64,000 bases of DNA from Nereocystis luetkeana. Lineage: Eukaryota > Sar > Phaeophyceae > Laminariales > Laminariaceae. The position numbers and the translations under genes were made by a program. The stretch spans positions 9,549,848 through 9,613,847 of the forward strand of contig JARUPZ010000005.1 in the NCBI GenBank assembly GCA_031213475.1, read 5' to 3'. Positions 24,901 through 37,400 of the stretch are shown here, piece after piece. The notes beneath the pieces are model-generated. The model ran no database searches. It had not been told where the DNA came from and saw only the letters and a list, made by a program, of their open reading frames with translations. Each line of letters begins with the position of its first letter. The first letter of the stretch is position 1.

Positions 24901-26727
24901 GGGTCGGAGCCCCTAACGAGCGCACTCCGTTCATAATTCATGACGCAATCGTTGGTTTTGTTGATCGATGTCTGTCGAGGACTCGGAATCTCGCCGCTTC
25001 GAACCAAAGATCGGCCTGAGTTTTTCTCAAGCCGATGTTGGCCCAACATCGGCCCCAGATTTGCTTTTTTCGGGCTTTTCCAAAATTTAGGAACTTTTTT
25101 TTTGTTACGTGGCCCATAGGAAGCGTGTTCTGACTTCTTGTTGGCGGGTATCTTTGTAATTCACACTTTTTATTGAAACTTCGCTGTCACATTGGCATAG
25201 GTCTAAGGCCGATAAAAAACTGAATATACTAGTTCTAGTGTTGGAGCTCCTTGACAGATTGTCTGTCAAGCGGTTCAAAGTCTGTCAATCGATATCATTG
25301 TAGCTCAGTAGGTACAGTAAGACCTTCACACTACACACCCCTAGGAAACACGTCCCTAGATCAAACAGGATACACGGCTCCAACCCGGCAACATGAGCTA
25401 GATCATACAGATCGTACAGATCAGGAACATATCTCTGCCCTCCACGATCTAGATCATGAACTAGGAACGGATGATCTGCCCGAGGCGCGGGAAACTATTT
25501 CCACAGGGATTTATTTGTCCTACGTATTTACTCATCATGCTACGTATACGATTCATTATCCTGAAATAAATTTCCGAGCACTTTCTCCCCAAAAACATGG
25601 GGGTGCATACCGACACAGCCAGTTGGGTTCCGTCCGCCCATAAGGCGGTCCGATTAGGCGTTATCCCGATACAAGGCAGTCAAAACCGCTTGTCCCGACC
25701 GGGGAAATTTCACGCATACCCTGGAGTGAAAGAGGCGGCCCCCCCCCCCAAACAAGGGGGTCATGTTGCTCTGGAACACCATCGCCTTGCTTGGGGACAC
25801 CTACTGCAGTTGGAAAAGAAGAAACTCTAGGGAGTATCCGACCGGGCAACGGAAAAGTCGCATGCCTCATAGCTACGAGTACCGCGCGGCTATACACAGT
25901 ATGATTGAATAAATAAAAGAAGCAACTAATTCCTCCGCAGCGTTTGTTTACTGCCATATGTCTACGATAGACACACGCTTTCATGTTAATAGCTTCAGAT
26001 CCTCCCACCGGAAAATAAATCAACTCATTTGTCGCTGTCATCCCTACGCAAGCCCGACGCACAAGCGGTTCTGAATAGGATGCAGCTCACCCTTCACACG
26101 GCCTCGCCGAACAACCTCACGTTTCGCAATCGCGTTTGGTGCAAGCGAGCAATGCCTGTCTGGACGGTGGAAACCCCAACGTGCTTCGTTCCGACATTGT
26201 ACTGTTGTAGGGATGCGAGGGTCTATTCATACTACTATTACGGGGGGCCATAGTTAACAGGACCAAATATTGTTAGTAAAAATGGTTAAACATATAGGTT
26301 TTTATGTATACCATAGGTCCTGTTAACTATGGTCCCCCGTAATACCACCAATCATGATATCGAGTACACCCCCCCTCCCCACTAGGGACACACCCTTCTT
26401 GACACCATATGAAACCCGTAGAACGCGTGATCGAAGCGTCACACACAGCTGCCAAAATATGGGGCTTGACGAATTCCTCGACCTCACATGTGTTACCTTA
26501 TCATATACCTGGTAAATTAATTTTGCACGGGAAGAAAAAACATCTACTCCTTGAAGAAAAAAAAAAAAACAGCTCTAGTATTGCGGGTTTCCACGTTATC
26601 ACGTCTCCACACACACCTTGACGGAGATGTCCTTGCAGAAGATAGGGGGATCGTCCAGCGACCTCCGCAGCGCGCCGGCGGGGTCTCTGTGAAGGAGCCC
26701 CCGAACCTCCGTCTGCCGCCCCGCCAT
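18901..26727 (-). CDS. ARPC5: Arp2/3 complex subunit 5 (p16-Arc), three exons
   Basis: Small helical subunit of the seven-protein Arp2/3 complex that nucleates branched actin filaments. Exons on the minus strand: 26727-26617, 23541-23371, 18963-18901 (TGA at 18903-18901); all junctions phase 0 with GT-AG, giving 114 residues. Seen: 'ALRRSLDDPPIFCKDISVK' then 'DKSLECVLLVL', 'LSLDEVDVLVKYVYKG', 'LFKWHAK' and the last exon 'VLEKGGTGCVMRTLVARQTV', the hallmark C-terminus of the family. The usual length is about 150, so an N-terminal acidic segment is missing. Either translation starts at the ATG at 26727 (context gcaATGg), or an upstream exon splices to the AG at 26713, which is preceded by a pyrimidine tract at about 26735-26770. 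Introns of 3.1 and 4.4 kb contain the SINE copies, foldback elements and low-complexity DNA of 19-26.6 kb. No gene between the exons was recognised. Confidence 0.9.
19991..20140. mobile_element. TTAA foldback MITE followed by a partial second copy
   Basis: A full copy at 19991-20083 (TTAACCCTTCTAGCACCGCA ... GCGGTTCTGGAAGGG) is followed directly by the left half of another (CTGCAGTCCCGTTTTAGGGG) to about 20140. In ARPC5 intron 2. Confidence 0.7.
20430..20487. mobile_element. TTAA foldback MITE, left half only
   Basis: CCAACCCCTTTAGGACCGCAATCCCGTTTTGG-like left arm without the matching right arm. In ARPC5 intron 2. Confidence 0.5.
21158..21520. repeat. Pair of ~105 bp direct repeats
   Basis: 21158-21265 and 21414-21520 share TTTTCGCCGGTCGAATTGAATGAAGG-type sequence, TTCGATAAGAAAAAC and CCAATCACATC. 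In ARPC5 intron 2. Confidence 0.8.
23989..24200 (+). mobile_element. tRNA-derived SINE
   Basis: Contains a perfect pol III A box TAGCTCAGCAGG (24011) and a B box GGGTTCGCTTC (24070) at tRNA-like spacing, then a non-tRNA tail CTCCCTGGTTCCCCAG. Head GGGTTGGGTAATCGATCGATC and tail match a second copy at the right edge of the window. In ARPC5 intron 1. Confidence 0.75.
24292..24345 (+). mobile_element. tRNA-derived SINE, head fragment
   Basis: GGGCTGGGTAATTGATCGATC followed by TAGCTCAGCAAAG; diverges before the B box. It lies about 90 bp after the fuller copy. Confidence 0.6.
26050..26375 (+). repeat. Module-B dispersed repeat, split by a MITE
   Basis: AAGCGGTTCTGAATAGGATG starts it; GAGGGTCTATTCATAC precedes the MITE at 26236-26344 and ATGATATCGAGTACACC resumes after it, ending in a C-run. 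Confidence 0.8.
26236..26344. mobile_element. TATTACGGGGG-type MITE inserted in a module-B dispersed repeat
   Basis: Starts TATTACGGGGGGCCATAG and ends TGGTCCCCCGTAATA. Left of it is module B up to GAGGGTCTATTCATAC; right of it module B resumes as ATCATGATATCGAGTACACC. It is therefore younger than that repeat. Confidence 0.85.
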
Positions 26728-26960
26728 TGCGATCGACCCCCAAGGAACAGAAGAAAGAGAAAAAGAGGCGTTATGGCGACGGCAGCGACGGTGGTTCCGG
26801 GTCAGCGACCCGTGTTGTACTTGTTTACGAGTTGACCCAGTTGGGGTTTACAAAATTGCTTCAATGTAGTATTGATACCGTACATATCGCGCTCAGACAT
26901 CGACGACCGCGACCCAAAGGCATTCCCGCGCCGGGCTCCTCAACGAACTGTACGAAGAGA

Positions 26961-27059
26961 TTGAACCCTTTAGCACTACAGTCCCGTTTTGGGGACAAAC
27001 CAGTCTAATTCAATAGTAGTTCGTCCCCAAAACGGGACTGCAGTCCTAAAAAGGGTTAA
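26961..27059. mobile_element. TTAA-ended foldback MITE (piggyBac-like)
   Basis: Left TTGAACCCTTTAGCACTACA, right ACTGCAGTCCTAAAAAGGGTTAA-like end. Located upstream of the ARPC5 start. Confidence 0.8.
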
Positions 27060-28794
27060 CGCTCGAAAACAAACTATTTACACATACGAGTATAAAAACA
27101 CAAGATAGCACACAAACTCCCTTCAACGAATTTGAAAGCTACTTTTTCTTGACGACAGGGAAGAGATGCAAAACGCCGAGCGATGCTTCCATCAAACGAG
27201 ATATAAATACACATATTCCCGAAAACACCATGTTTTGTTCGCATGTGCCCCCCCCCCCCCCCCCCCTGTTTTTGGAGGAAATCGGCTCCAAGAAATCGCA
27301 TCCCAGGGGTGTGTGGTGTTTGTTCTCCCATCATACGTATCACCCGTGTGATAACGGTACTCGACTCCCTACACAGTGGAAGGCATAACCTTGCACATAT
27401 CGGACAGACCCTTGATACTCACTTCATCATCATCTACCACCCTGGACGGAAATGTAAGCACCATTCACACATTAATATGGATACCAAGCGATCCTTATAT
27501 TGACGCTCACAGCGGTATATATATATATAATTATATACATATACCAGGTATATATATATTTAGGGCAGATCTGTATCGGTAGGACGTGCGTGCAGCAGGA
27601 GCTCACGTTGCAGGAAAAACCGTACTGTGGGTTTTGCACGGACCAGGGGCATGTTTCCCGGGTTGGGTCTTGTGTACTGCCGTGCACACCCTGTTCAACA
27701 TATAACGATGACAGTAGGTTCGGATCTACCGCAGATGGAGACCGCATGGATGGACGCGGACTCTCACGCAATCCCTTGCGCGGTCACTCGTCCAGTTCAG
27801 CAAGTGACACGGCACCAACGTAATACTAATATTCGTACCGACGGGATAACCAAAATGTTCAGAAAGTAGGGACAGCACGGTTTAGTACAGCAGTACAACA
27901 GTGAGAGAGCCAGGCTGACATAAAAAGTGGCACACTGAACGAAGGAAAGCTGGGGTTGGTGGAGCGATCCATTGAGTCATACTTTACACCTGGGACTAAC
28001 GGAGGCGTGTTTGGGTCGGGGATAGGGATACACGTATTGGACATAATAGAAACTCGGGGAACCTTTGTGCTGAAGCCAGCGTAGAACTCACGCTTTTCCA
28101 AAACAACTAACCATCTAGCCTGGCCCAGCGCTTCTGGAGCCTGGCCCAGCGCGCCTGGCTTGTACCAATGCTACTCTCACAGTAATGGGTATCCTGTGTC
28201 TTGTAGACCGCCGGTGTGCGCCATCGCTTCTGTTTCTATTGAATTGCTAGGCTATATACACGTCTTGAGCTAATGCCGTAATCCCTCTACAGTTCCGGTT
28301 GAGTAGTGCTGGCTGCCCGATACACTGTGGCCGTGGAATCGCTCGGCACATATGCAGTAAACAAGCGGAAACTGCGCGGTGCGGAGCATGGCGCCGGTTG
28401 CCGCTATAGTGCCGGTATTGTTCGCTGGCGCATACATACATACCGGCACTCATAGAGGGACCACCCAATTGCTCGTATGTACCCTGCAAGCCCCTTCAAG
28501 TCAAAACAAAGACGGATACACACACACACACATCTCGCTTTCGCAAAAATACTACCAGGTATTAATACAATACCAACCCTTCGTGGAAACCCCGTACCTT
28601 ATAGCGACCAGAACCATGGTTGAAAACTCTGGTGCTATCAACCATCATCTACGTACGAGTAGCCTGAGCGCCCAGTTTTTGCGCCTCCGAGCCGACGACT
28701 CCTAGCATTCAACCATTGCAACCTCGGGGACATCAACCATTGTGTCTTATCCCACAAAACGCGCAGTGACCTTTTTTCTGCTGCAGCCGTCATT

Positions 28795-28880
28795 TGTTAT
28801 CGCCAATTTTCCCGGCTCAAGTCGTCGAGAGGGTAATATCGCCAATTTCCCCCGCTCAAGTCCCCGAGAGGGTAAATACA
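28795..28880. repeat. Two ~40 bp tandem units
   Basis: CGCCAATTTTCCCGGCTCAA..CGAGAGGGTAATAT is repeated as CGCCAATTTCCCCCGCTCAA..CGAGAGGGTAAATAC. Confidence 0.8.
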
Positions 28881-29279
28881 GGAAACCGGTACTGGTATAT
28901 TTCAGGGTGCGTGAAGGCCTCTCTTCCTCCTCAATATACCCACTCAACCATGCTAAACACACTGCAGGTTCTAGACTGTATGTAGGAGACGGGGACTTTG
29001 CGGGCGGGCGTCAAGGCTACTTTGAGCCTTACTATACTAGCGTTAGTGTGGGTGCGGCCAGTCGAGGGTGCAGTCAACCCGCGGTCTCCGACCTTCCAGC
29101 CGATTTCCGCGACAAGGCCGGGGGGGAGGGAGGGAGGGAGGGATGGAGGGGGGGGGGGGGGGGGGGGGGCACCCTACCCCACAAAGCCAGGCGGCCGCGC
29201 GAGAGAAAACAAAAAGCAAGCACGAAAACACATCGCTACCGCGAACAACGCTTAACAGAGAAACAACCGTTCGTCTCAC

Positions 29280-30561
29280 CTCTCTTTGCTGCGCGTTGCT
29301 CATGGCCGCAGGGTCCGACACCGGCGCCTTCGCAGGCCCTCCTTCTCCACCCCCACCACCCACACCCCCGCCTCCGCCCCCCATCGACGGCGGTTGGTAT
29401 CCTTGCCGAGCGGCGGGTGCGGGCGGCGTATAACCATGGGAGGCCGCCGGGCTAGCGTATCCCTGGGACGACGCAGACGCAGAGGGCGCGGGAGCCGACA
29501 CGGGCGGCGTGTAGCCCCCCCCACTGCCGTACTGCTGCTGGGTCGCCGGCGGCTGGTAACCCCTCTGGGTTTGCGCTGCCGGAGGCGGTGGTGGGCCCGG
29601 GGCAGGGGGCGAGTACGCAGCCGCCGGTGGCGCCTGGGGCTGGGGCGGCGGCGATTGGACGAAGGTGGAGCGCAGCCCTGAGCGCATGTAGCCCGGCACG
29701 GCCTGGGACGCGTCTTGCGGCGGCTGCGGCAGCTGGGCCGCGGGGGTCACGTGTCGGAGCGCCACGGTCGGTGCTGCCGGAGGGGAGTGGGCGGGCTTCG
29801 AGTAGGATGGGATCGCCGGCACCGCCGGGGCCGGGGGCTGATAGCCCTGCGGAGCCGGGGGCTGATAGCCCTGCGGAGCCGGAGGCTGGTAGCCTTGGGG
29901 CGCCGCAGGCGGGGCCGGCGGCTGGTATCCTTGCGGCGCCGGCGGCTGGTAACTCTGCGGTGCAGCCGGCGGCGCCGGTGGTTGGTAGCCGCGAGCAGCC
30001 GGCGGCTGGTGCCCCTGGCCCGGCGGCGGCGGCGGCGGCACGGCTGGCGCGTACCCCGACGACGCCGGAGGAGTCGGCACGGGAGGCGGCGGGGGCTGGT
30101 ACTGGTAGCTCGAGGCCGCCGGAGCCGCCGGCGGCTGGTAGCCGTAGCTCGGCTGGCTGGTGGCGGGCGCGGGGGGCTGGTAGGCCGAGGGCGCCGACGG
30201 GGGCGGCGGGGGCGGCGCGGCATTCGGTAGGGGAGGCGGTCCCGCCCGGGGTAGAGGCGGCGGCGCCACCCCCGGGAGCGGCGGCGGCGCCACTCCGGGG
30301 AGCGGCGGCGGAGCCACCCCCGGGAGCGGCGGCGGAGCTACTCCCGGCACGGGCGGCGCCCCTCCTCTGGGGAAGAACGGCGGTGGGGATGCCGAAGGGA
30401 CGGCCGGAATTTTGGGCGGGCCGTAGGAGGGGATCGGGGGGGGTGCCGAGCCTGGGATGGGCGGGGGTCCGGCGGAGGGGACCGGAGGCGGCGGCGGCGA
30501 TGAGCTTGGCAGCGGGGGCGGGCCTCGCCGGGGGGGGGGGGGGGGGGGGGGGTCCTGGCAT
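29280..30561 (-). CDS. Proline-rich YQPPAP-repeat protein, partial model
   Basis: One long minus-strand reading frame (about 30530 down to 29280) encodes a disordered protein of over 400 residues. It begins with blocks of 'PGVAPPPLP', continues with at least ten 'GYQPPAP' type repeats, then 'AVPGYMRSGLRSTFVQSPPP', more YQPP/YTPP units and a Gly-rich tail ending 'AMSNAQQRE' at a GTGAGA donor. A weak next exon may follow at about 29084-29024, ending at GTAAGG. The ATG at 30561 (MPGPPPP) is one base out of frame with the main frame across a 23-G run (30530-30552). Either that homopolymer length is wrong, or the C tract is the polypyrimidine tract of an acceptor at about 30524 and the true start lies upstream. 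Polyproline of this kind can bind profilin, SH3 or WW domains, and ARPC5 is the next gene on the same strand, but no catalytic or WH2 domain is visible, so the function is unassigned. Confidence 0.6.
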
Positions 30562-31428
30562 GGTGGTGGGGGTGGTGTTCGCTGTCCACCTCTTTTCGGT
30601 CTTGGTTACGTCCTCACAGCTGCTGCTGCTGCTACTGCTGCTGGTGTACCTGTTGTGAATTTATTGTAGGCTGATTGCTGGGCTGCTGCTGCTGCTGTTG
30701 TTGCTGCTTCTGCAGCTGCTTTTTTGTGCTGCCTGGTTCAGAAAGCGTCGCAGACAAACCGCACACCCAACAGCAGCACATATTTCGTTGTAGTACACAC
30801 GCCAGACACGGGACGGTTGGGGGGGGGGGGGGTGCAGGATGAAATTGGGCGAGCCTACGTTCAGAGCTAGGAACATTCAGTCTGCTCTGATGGAGGAGCA
30901 CAAAAATGGAAGCACAGCAACAGCAGCGCTAATCTACTGTGCTCCTAGTGCCATGTTGTCGTGCTGCGTGATCCCGTTCTTTCCGCAACAGGAGACGGTC
31001 TACATCTAAAGGCTAGAGGGGCGGCCTGTTATCTGTTGTTCTATCTACCCCACCCAGCTCGGCTATTTTAGACAACGAAGGAAGGCATACGGTACGCCAA
31101 TCTCACAAGAGCAACACCCTTCTACTACTCACCGATAAAGTGAGCCCTCTGCCAGGCCTGCGCCGAAAGCAATCGTGTCCCGTGGCTGCCAAGCTACCCA
31201 CCTGCACGGCGGTGTCTGTTTTTCTGTCCCCCTCGGAAAGCAACCAGAGATGAAAAACGCTTATTGAATGGAAACCTGGGTGATAGAGAAAACTATCCCC
31301 CTACAGCTGAGATTTATCTGCCAAGCAAGCAAACCTAGCTCTAGATAAACTGTACGTAGTAGGCTTGGGAAGGCCAGAACTCACGGCAAGGGATCCTAGG
31401 AAGCGAGGGGCGTAGCAGCAGGAGAAGC
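30562..31428. promoter_or_regulatory. Short divergent intergenic region between the Pro-rich gene and QCR2
   Basis: About 870 bp separates the 5' side of the minus-strand Pro-rich gene from the QCR2 start codon. No ORF of interest; it holds a CTG/CAG-rich stretch (30618-30720) and a G-run at 30820. A shared promoter is inferred from the arrangement only; no TATA box was assigned. Confidence 0.3.
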
Positions 31429-34400
31429 ATGATGATTCGCGTGGCATCGGGATCTACGGCGGCGGCCTCGAGAGCTGCCCCGCTGCGCGCCGCAGCGGCG
31501 TCAAGGGGCCTGTCTTCTCTGTTTCCTCTGGACGAAGAGTACTTGGGGTGAGAACACGCACGGCATATACATAGACCGCGTTGAGGGATATTAGAGGCTC
31601 CGTAGGAGGTTCTTGCTATAAGATGTGCAGCTCGCCCAGCGTGCTTGACGTCCCACTCGATGATGGTCGCTTGGTGGTGCTCCGAGTGGTGTCCCGAGTA
31701 CGAGACAGCAGTCTTGAGCTTTGGCCCTTCGGTTGTGTTGCTCCTTCTGAGTCGCACAGGAAGTACGTGGGGGTTTCAATCGGCACTCCTAGGGTGGGGA
31801 CAAAATTCTGCTTGTTGTGTGCTCGTTGCCCGCCGGCCAAGACTGACCACAGCAGTGTGACACTCAACGAAATGCTACGTGTTTTTTTCTCCCACGGCAG
31901 CGTCAACCTTTGCCATACATCCGTGCGATGCTTTCAGGCAAAGCCGCTGCTTCGCGAACGAGCATTCTTGTCCTCATTATAGAAGAACTCTGCAACAGCA
32001 AGCAGTACGAACGCTTTCATCGTGCAGCAGCGGATACTATCAATACTGCTGTGGTATTAATATTATCATCGTGTTATTATTAATAGTAACAGCAGCAGTA
32101 GTTGGTGTTGTACGAGTGGTACATAGTGCTGGTGGGTACATGGTGTACTATACTTGTACGTACACGTTGTCCATGGTAGCCGCAGTTCCAGTTGGATTGG
32201 TTAGGGCTTAAGCCTATCCCCCACGTTAGTCTACCTTTGCATCAAGAGCACGCACATACGGTCCAAGAAAGGGGAGTAAGTTCATCTGCAGGCACTGCTG
32301 TAGGCTATACTGCTGTACCGATATGTTTCGAATATAAAGACCGTTTCGCATCAATTGTAGTACGAAACTGTTCCATATATTTCCGGACAGAGTTGTTCGT
32401 ACCGGCGACAGAGATATGTGTACGTATGTAGGAGAATAATCACCTTTCAAAAAGGCTCATCTGCATAGCGTCACTCCTATCTGTACAGCTCGCACCCGAA
32501 TAACAAGAGCCAGTCGCTCGTGCTCGTCGTGCATGCCTGCCATAATGGCCGCAGTGGTATTATTACTAATATAAATAGCGGCCCGATATGCAACTACCCT
32601 TGACCCGTGACTATTTAATAGCCACAACAGAAGACATATTATAGTTGCAGCAGCAGCAGCAACAACAGCAGTACAGAGGGACAGCAGTAGACGTACAAAC
32701 AAAGTCAGTTGTGTCAGACACCTCCACATACCAGTTTTACTATTAATATCAATACTTGTAGTGTTGTTCCCGTAGTGTTGTTCCCGTTTTGCTGTGGCCG
32801 TTCGTGTGGGAACCCCGGATTCGGCGGATGAAAGGAGGGTGCCATAAAAAAGTCGCGTGGGATGCGAGATCAGGGTGCTTGGTGGGCCCTGCCGGCGGCT
32901 AATTACGTAGCCAGACTCATTTCGAGGGCTAAGCTCCGGGTGGGATCAGGCTTTGAATGGGGTTTCCTCAATGTTGTGCGCGAAATACTGCCCAGGGGCC
33001 GTGATTTTGGGGTGATAAGAGATACCAGTAAGAGATAAGAGGCCTTCCCATCATGGGTTTCATGGGTAGATGAAACACCGGGTACCCGCGGGTACCGGGT
33101 TTTTGGCGGGAGGGGTACAACCTTTGCTCCTTGGAAAATCCCACAATCGACGGACAGAGCTTTTGAAACGGTTTCCTGGAGGTTTTCGACTTTTTGACCG
33201 AAAATATATATACCGCCCAGCGGACGTGATTTCGAGGGTACGTGCGGTAAAAGTCGGGGTACCCGCGGTAAAAGTCGGGCCAGGAAAATGTGGTCGGGAC
33301 GCGAACGGGACGGGAGCGGGAAACCGTGTGATTTTCCGCTCCCGACCGCGGTTTCCCGACCCGTACCGTGGTCAGTGTCTGTTCCCGACCTCTGCCATCC
33401 CGCTGTACGATGTCGTGTTTCCGTTCCCGACTACCGGTATTCCCGTTCCCATTACATCTGTCTACCCAGTCCCGACTATTCCCGTTCCCAGCAGTCCAGA
33501 CTATTCCCGTTCCCACTGTCTGCTCAGTCCCGACTATTCCAGTCCCGACTATTCCAGTCCCGACTATTCCCATCACACAGTCTGCCCGGTTATTCCCGTA
33601 TCCTCATCCACACAGTTCTCCCATCCCGCATCTCTCACTGCTGTACGAAGTACCCTTGTACGAAAGAGTTTTCGGTGGAGATATTTCCATTCCCCATCCG
33701 CCGCTTTCTCGTTCTCCCATCATATTCATACGACCATTTTGTTGCAACTGGATTATGGAGCTTTTGAAGGCAGCAGCATTTAATTTACATGTTGAAAAAA
33801 GAAAAAAAACGAGTGGAGGCAAAAATAACTGCTGTATTATAGACATGCCGAGTACGTTTTTTTCATATTTTTTGTTTTCTTCTCTTTTGTTTTATTTTTT
33901 TCCCTCTCCTTTTTTCACAACTTAAATACTTCGCGAAGTACAAATTCAAACTTTATATTGGTACATGATACGTTCAAGCGGTCGAACTCGTATGTGAAAT
34001 AATGCGTAAAATTTATTGAAAACCGGTCGTACAAAACAGCAGTAGTTGCAGGAAGGATTTGTTGAAGGCGGGATACTTTTTTTCATTTTGGGCTGGACGT
34101 GGCGTGGCCTCTCGGCTGATTCGGCTCACTGCTCCGCTATTTACGGGGGACGATAGGAAATAGGACCAAATGTTGTTAGTAGAAGCATGGAAATATATAG
34201 GTTTTTTGTGTATGTCGTAGGTCCTACCTGGTATTCATTATAGGTCCCCCAAAAAATAGTCTGACCTTCAAGTCGGCAAGTCGGCAAGTCGGCTGACCTT
34301 TGGCTAGCTTCGCCAGCTGCTAGCAGCCGACCTTTCCGACAAGAGTCAGTTAGTCGGCCAACGGCCCCAAACGATTCGTTGTTGGTCGTGAAACCCTGCC

Positions 34401-37400
34401 GACTCACTGCGCCAAACTCACAGACCAGGAATATACCTGTACTGCTGTACCTGGTAGTATTTTCCTGTCCTCAAATATACCCACGTCTGTCGGACGGGTG
34501 GGTGGGAGCGTCGCGTCTTGAATGTGAGTAGGATGGCACCGTGCCTTGTGACCGAGGGTTTGCCAGCGGGTCGTCCGGGGGGGAACCGTCTGATCTACTG
34601 CTCACCCTGCACTGATCTGCAGGACACAGACATATCATTCATGAGGTTACATTAACCCGTAAACTTGTGTAATACGCGCGATAGAGCTTTCACACACGCA
34701 TGCGATTGCCAATATTGAGTTTCGACAAAGTCCTGGACCTTTCACCGCTCATGAGTTTTTTTTTTTTTTTTTCTTTTTTTTTTTCTTGCTCTGATGTGTA
34801 TCCTGTGCTACTTCCTAACACAACGACTCTCTCTCTTTGTACTCCCCCTCCCCGCCTTTTCTATCTCCACATCTTCCTGTCTCTCTCACCCCCCCCCATT
34901 CGTCCCTTCCTGTTTCTCTGTGTCTGCATTTCGCCCCCCTCGCCCCCCTTCTCCTCTGCCCCTATCTCCCTGTCTCTCTTTCTCTCGCGCCCTTGTTTGG
35001 TTTGCTTCGTACCACCAGCACCCCTGAAACCATGCCCGCGGCGCCCGCTTCGCCAGTAGTGAAAGTGTCCACTCTCTCGAACGGGGCCACCGTTGTTACT
35101 CACGCCAGCAGCCAGATGGTGAGCGCGAGAGGGAAAAGGAGTGCGGGGGCGGTGGGGGAAGGGAGGGGGTGGGGGCGGTGGAAGGGAGGGTTCGGGTTTC
35201 GTGGCTGAAAGAGGCGATACGTCACTGGTGTGCTTGCGTGGTGTATGCAGGGGTGTTGTGTTGACTGTTGCCCGGTATCGCTTTGTCGGTGTGGTTCGTG
35301 TGACGTAAGCCGCCTCGGGAGAAGCGATACAATGCCACTGGAATAGCACACTGCCCCTAACCCTGTGCCCCTACGCTTTCTCCCACCCGCGCACCTTATC
35401 CTGCCCCTGACCCCTACTACTACCCCTGCCTCTAGAGCTATCCCCACCCCCACCCCCGCCCCTACGTGACCAATGACTCTTCAGGAAAGCGAAACCGTCT
35501 ACTCGTATACCACACTACCCCTGCCCCTTGCACGTAACGCTACCCCTGCACCTACCCCTACCCCTACTTACACCCCTACCCTTACTCTTACACCTACCCC
35601 TGCCCTTACACCTACCCCTGACCCTACCCCTAACCCTACCCTTACCCCCACCCCCACCCCCACCGCTGTTCTACCCTTTACCCCAAAGAGTACCCTTACC
35701 CATACGAGTTACGCCCACCCCCCTACCCTTACCGCTACCGCTAGCTTTTTCTCGGGTCACCCTTTCCCCGACCCGATCTGACCCGCGAGGTTTTCCCCGA
35801 CCAGCGAGTTACCCCCATCCCCCTACCCCTACCGCTACCGCTACCGCTACCCTTGCACCCACCTGTGCCCTTTCTACTACTCCTAGCCCGTATACCCTCC
35901 CCTCTACGCCTACCCTTACCTCGACCTCTACCCGCACCCCCGCCCCTAAGCCTCGTCCCTACTCCCGTACCTGCCCCCTGTCCGCGACCCCTAAAAATGA
36001 CGTATCCTAAGGTAGATGTACACCTTTTTTTTTCTCGGGGCTCCTCACTCGACCTTAACCCTCTTAGGACCCCAGTCCCGTATTGGGGACAAACTACTTA
36101 CAATTAGAGTGCTTTGTCCCCACATATGGGAGTGCTACAGGGGTTAAGGGAGCTCTCTCTATACCTCTCCACCGAAATACTGATCCCTCGAGAACGTTTG
36201 GAAGTGTGACCCGATGAAATATTCCATGCTGTACCAGGTACTGAAAAAAAAGGCAAAAGGCATTTTTTTTTCCCCGACGATTTTGGGTTAAGGTCATAAA
36301 AATATTCTGTTTGACAGCCAACAAGTGCTGGTTAATAGCGCTCTCGTAAGCGCGCGTCGGGTACCCTTTCACCCCTACGAGCACTCTTGCCCTTGCCCCT
36401 CTGCCCCTCTGCCATCTTCATCCCCACTCTCTTCACCTGCCGCTTACCCTTACCCCTACTGTTTACCCCCCGCTCTTTATCTATACCCCAGGGAGCGTCT
36501 GTTGGGGTGGTGGTGGGGTCTGGGTCGAGGGACGAGTCCGCCGCTCAGGCCGGAGCCTCGCTCCACCTGGAGGGCATGGCGTACAAACTCACCCAGGCAC
36601 GGTCGTCTATTCGCCTCATGAGGTGAGTGCTAACAAGCTCCCAAAAACTGCACCCACCGTCGCCGCCGCCGCCGCCGCCACTCGTTCGACCGCCGGTTTC
36701 CCCCACGTCATGGGTCATACGACTACGGCCATGCGTGAAGAATCGAGTACATCTCTCCCATCGAGTATCCGCCCCCCCCCCCCCCCCCCCCGCGCCTAGC
36801 TCACCCTTCACGCGACTCGCCGAACACCTTATCGAGTCTCACGCTTGGTGCTCGCGATGTATGTCTGCCTGGTCGGTGAAAACCCGACGTGCTCCGTCCC
36901 GGCATTCTAGGAATGCGAGGGTCTATGGTCGTACGACTACGGCCATGCACGATATCGAGTACACCCCCCCCCCCCTCCCCCCCCCCCCCCTCCCACACAC
37001 ACAACAGCACGCCCGGTGTTTTTTTTTTTTCTTTTTTTTTTTTCCTTGAAAGTCATAATGCTTTCACCGGAGGAGTGGGGGTATCGTGCTTTTTTGTCGT
37101 ACGATGCATTTTCATCCGAATTTCGAAGGTCGCCGTCCTACCGCCTTGTTCTAACCCCCACCACCCCGCCCCCACGAACGCCTCCTTTTATCTTTGAACT
37201 CCTCGTGAACCTAACGCCCGTGTACCGTCCAGGGATGTGGAAAATGCCGGCGGTACCCTGTCGGCCTCAAGAGGGAGAGAGCAGGTAGGCCCTCTCGCTC
37301 TTTGCTCCTCGCATGTCCAGGGGGCCATACCAAAGAGGACTATTACGGGGGACCATAGTTAACAGGACCTATGGTATACATAAAAACCTACATATTTAAC

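Noticed and set aside
29588..30658. 356-codon plus-strand Gly/Ala-rich frame
   Set aside because: Antisense shadow of the GC-rich proline-rich exon; the minus strand has the coherent YQPPAP repeat and a good donor.
31341..31757. 138-codon minus-strand frame
   Set aside because: Antisense to QCR2 exon 1 and its intron; no domain.
31581..31982. 133-codon plus-strand frame including a presequence-like 'MLRVFFSHGSVNL'
   Set aside because: Considered as the QCR2 first exon, but 31429-31547 gives a better presequence with an exact phase match to exon 2.
35473..36107. Thr/Pro and Leu/Pro frames over the CCCCTA tract
   Set aside because: Low-complexity intron 2 of QCR2.
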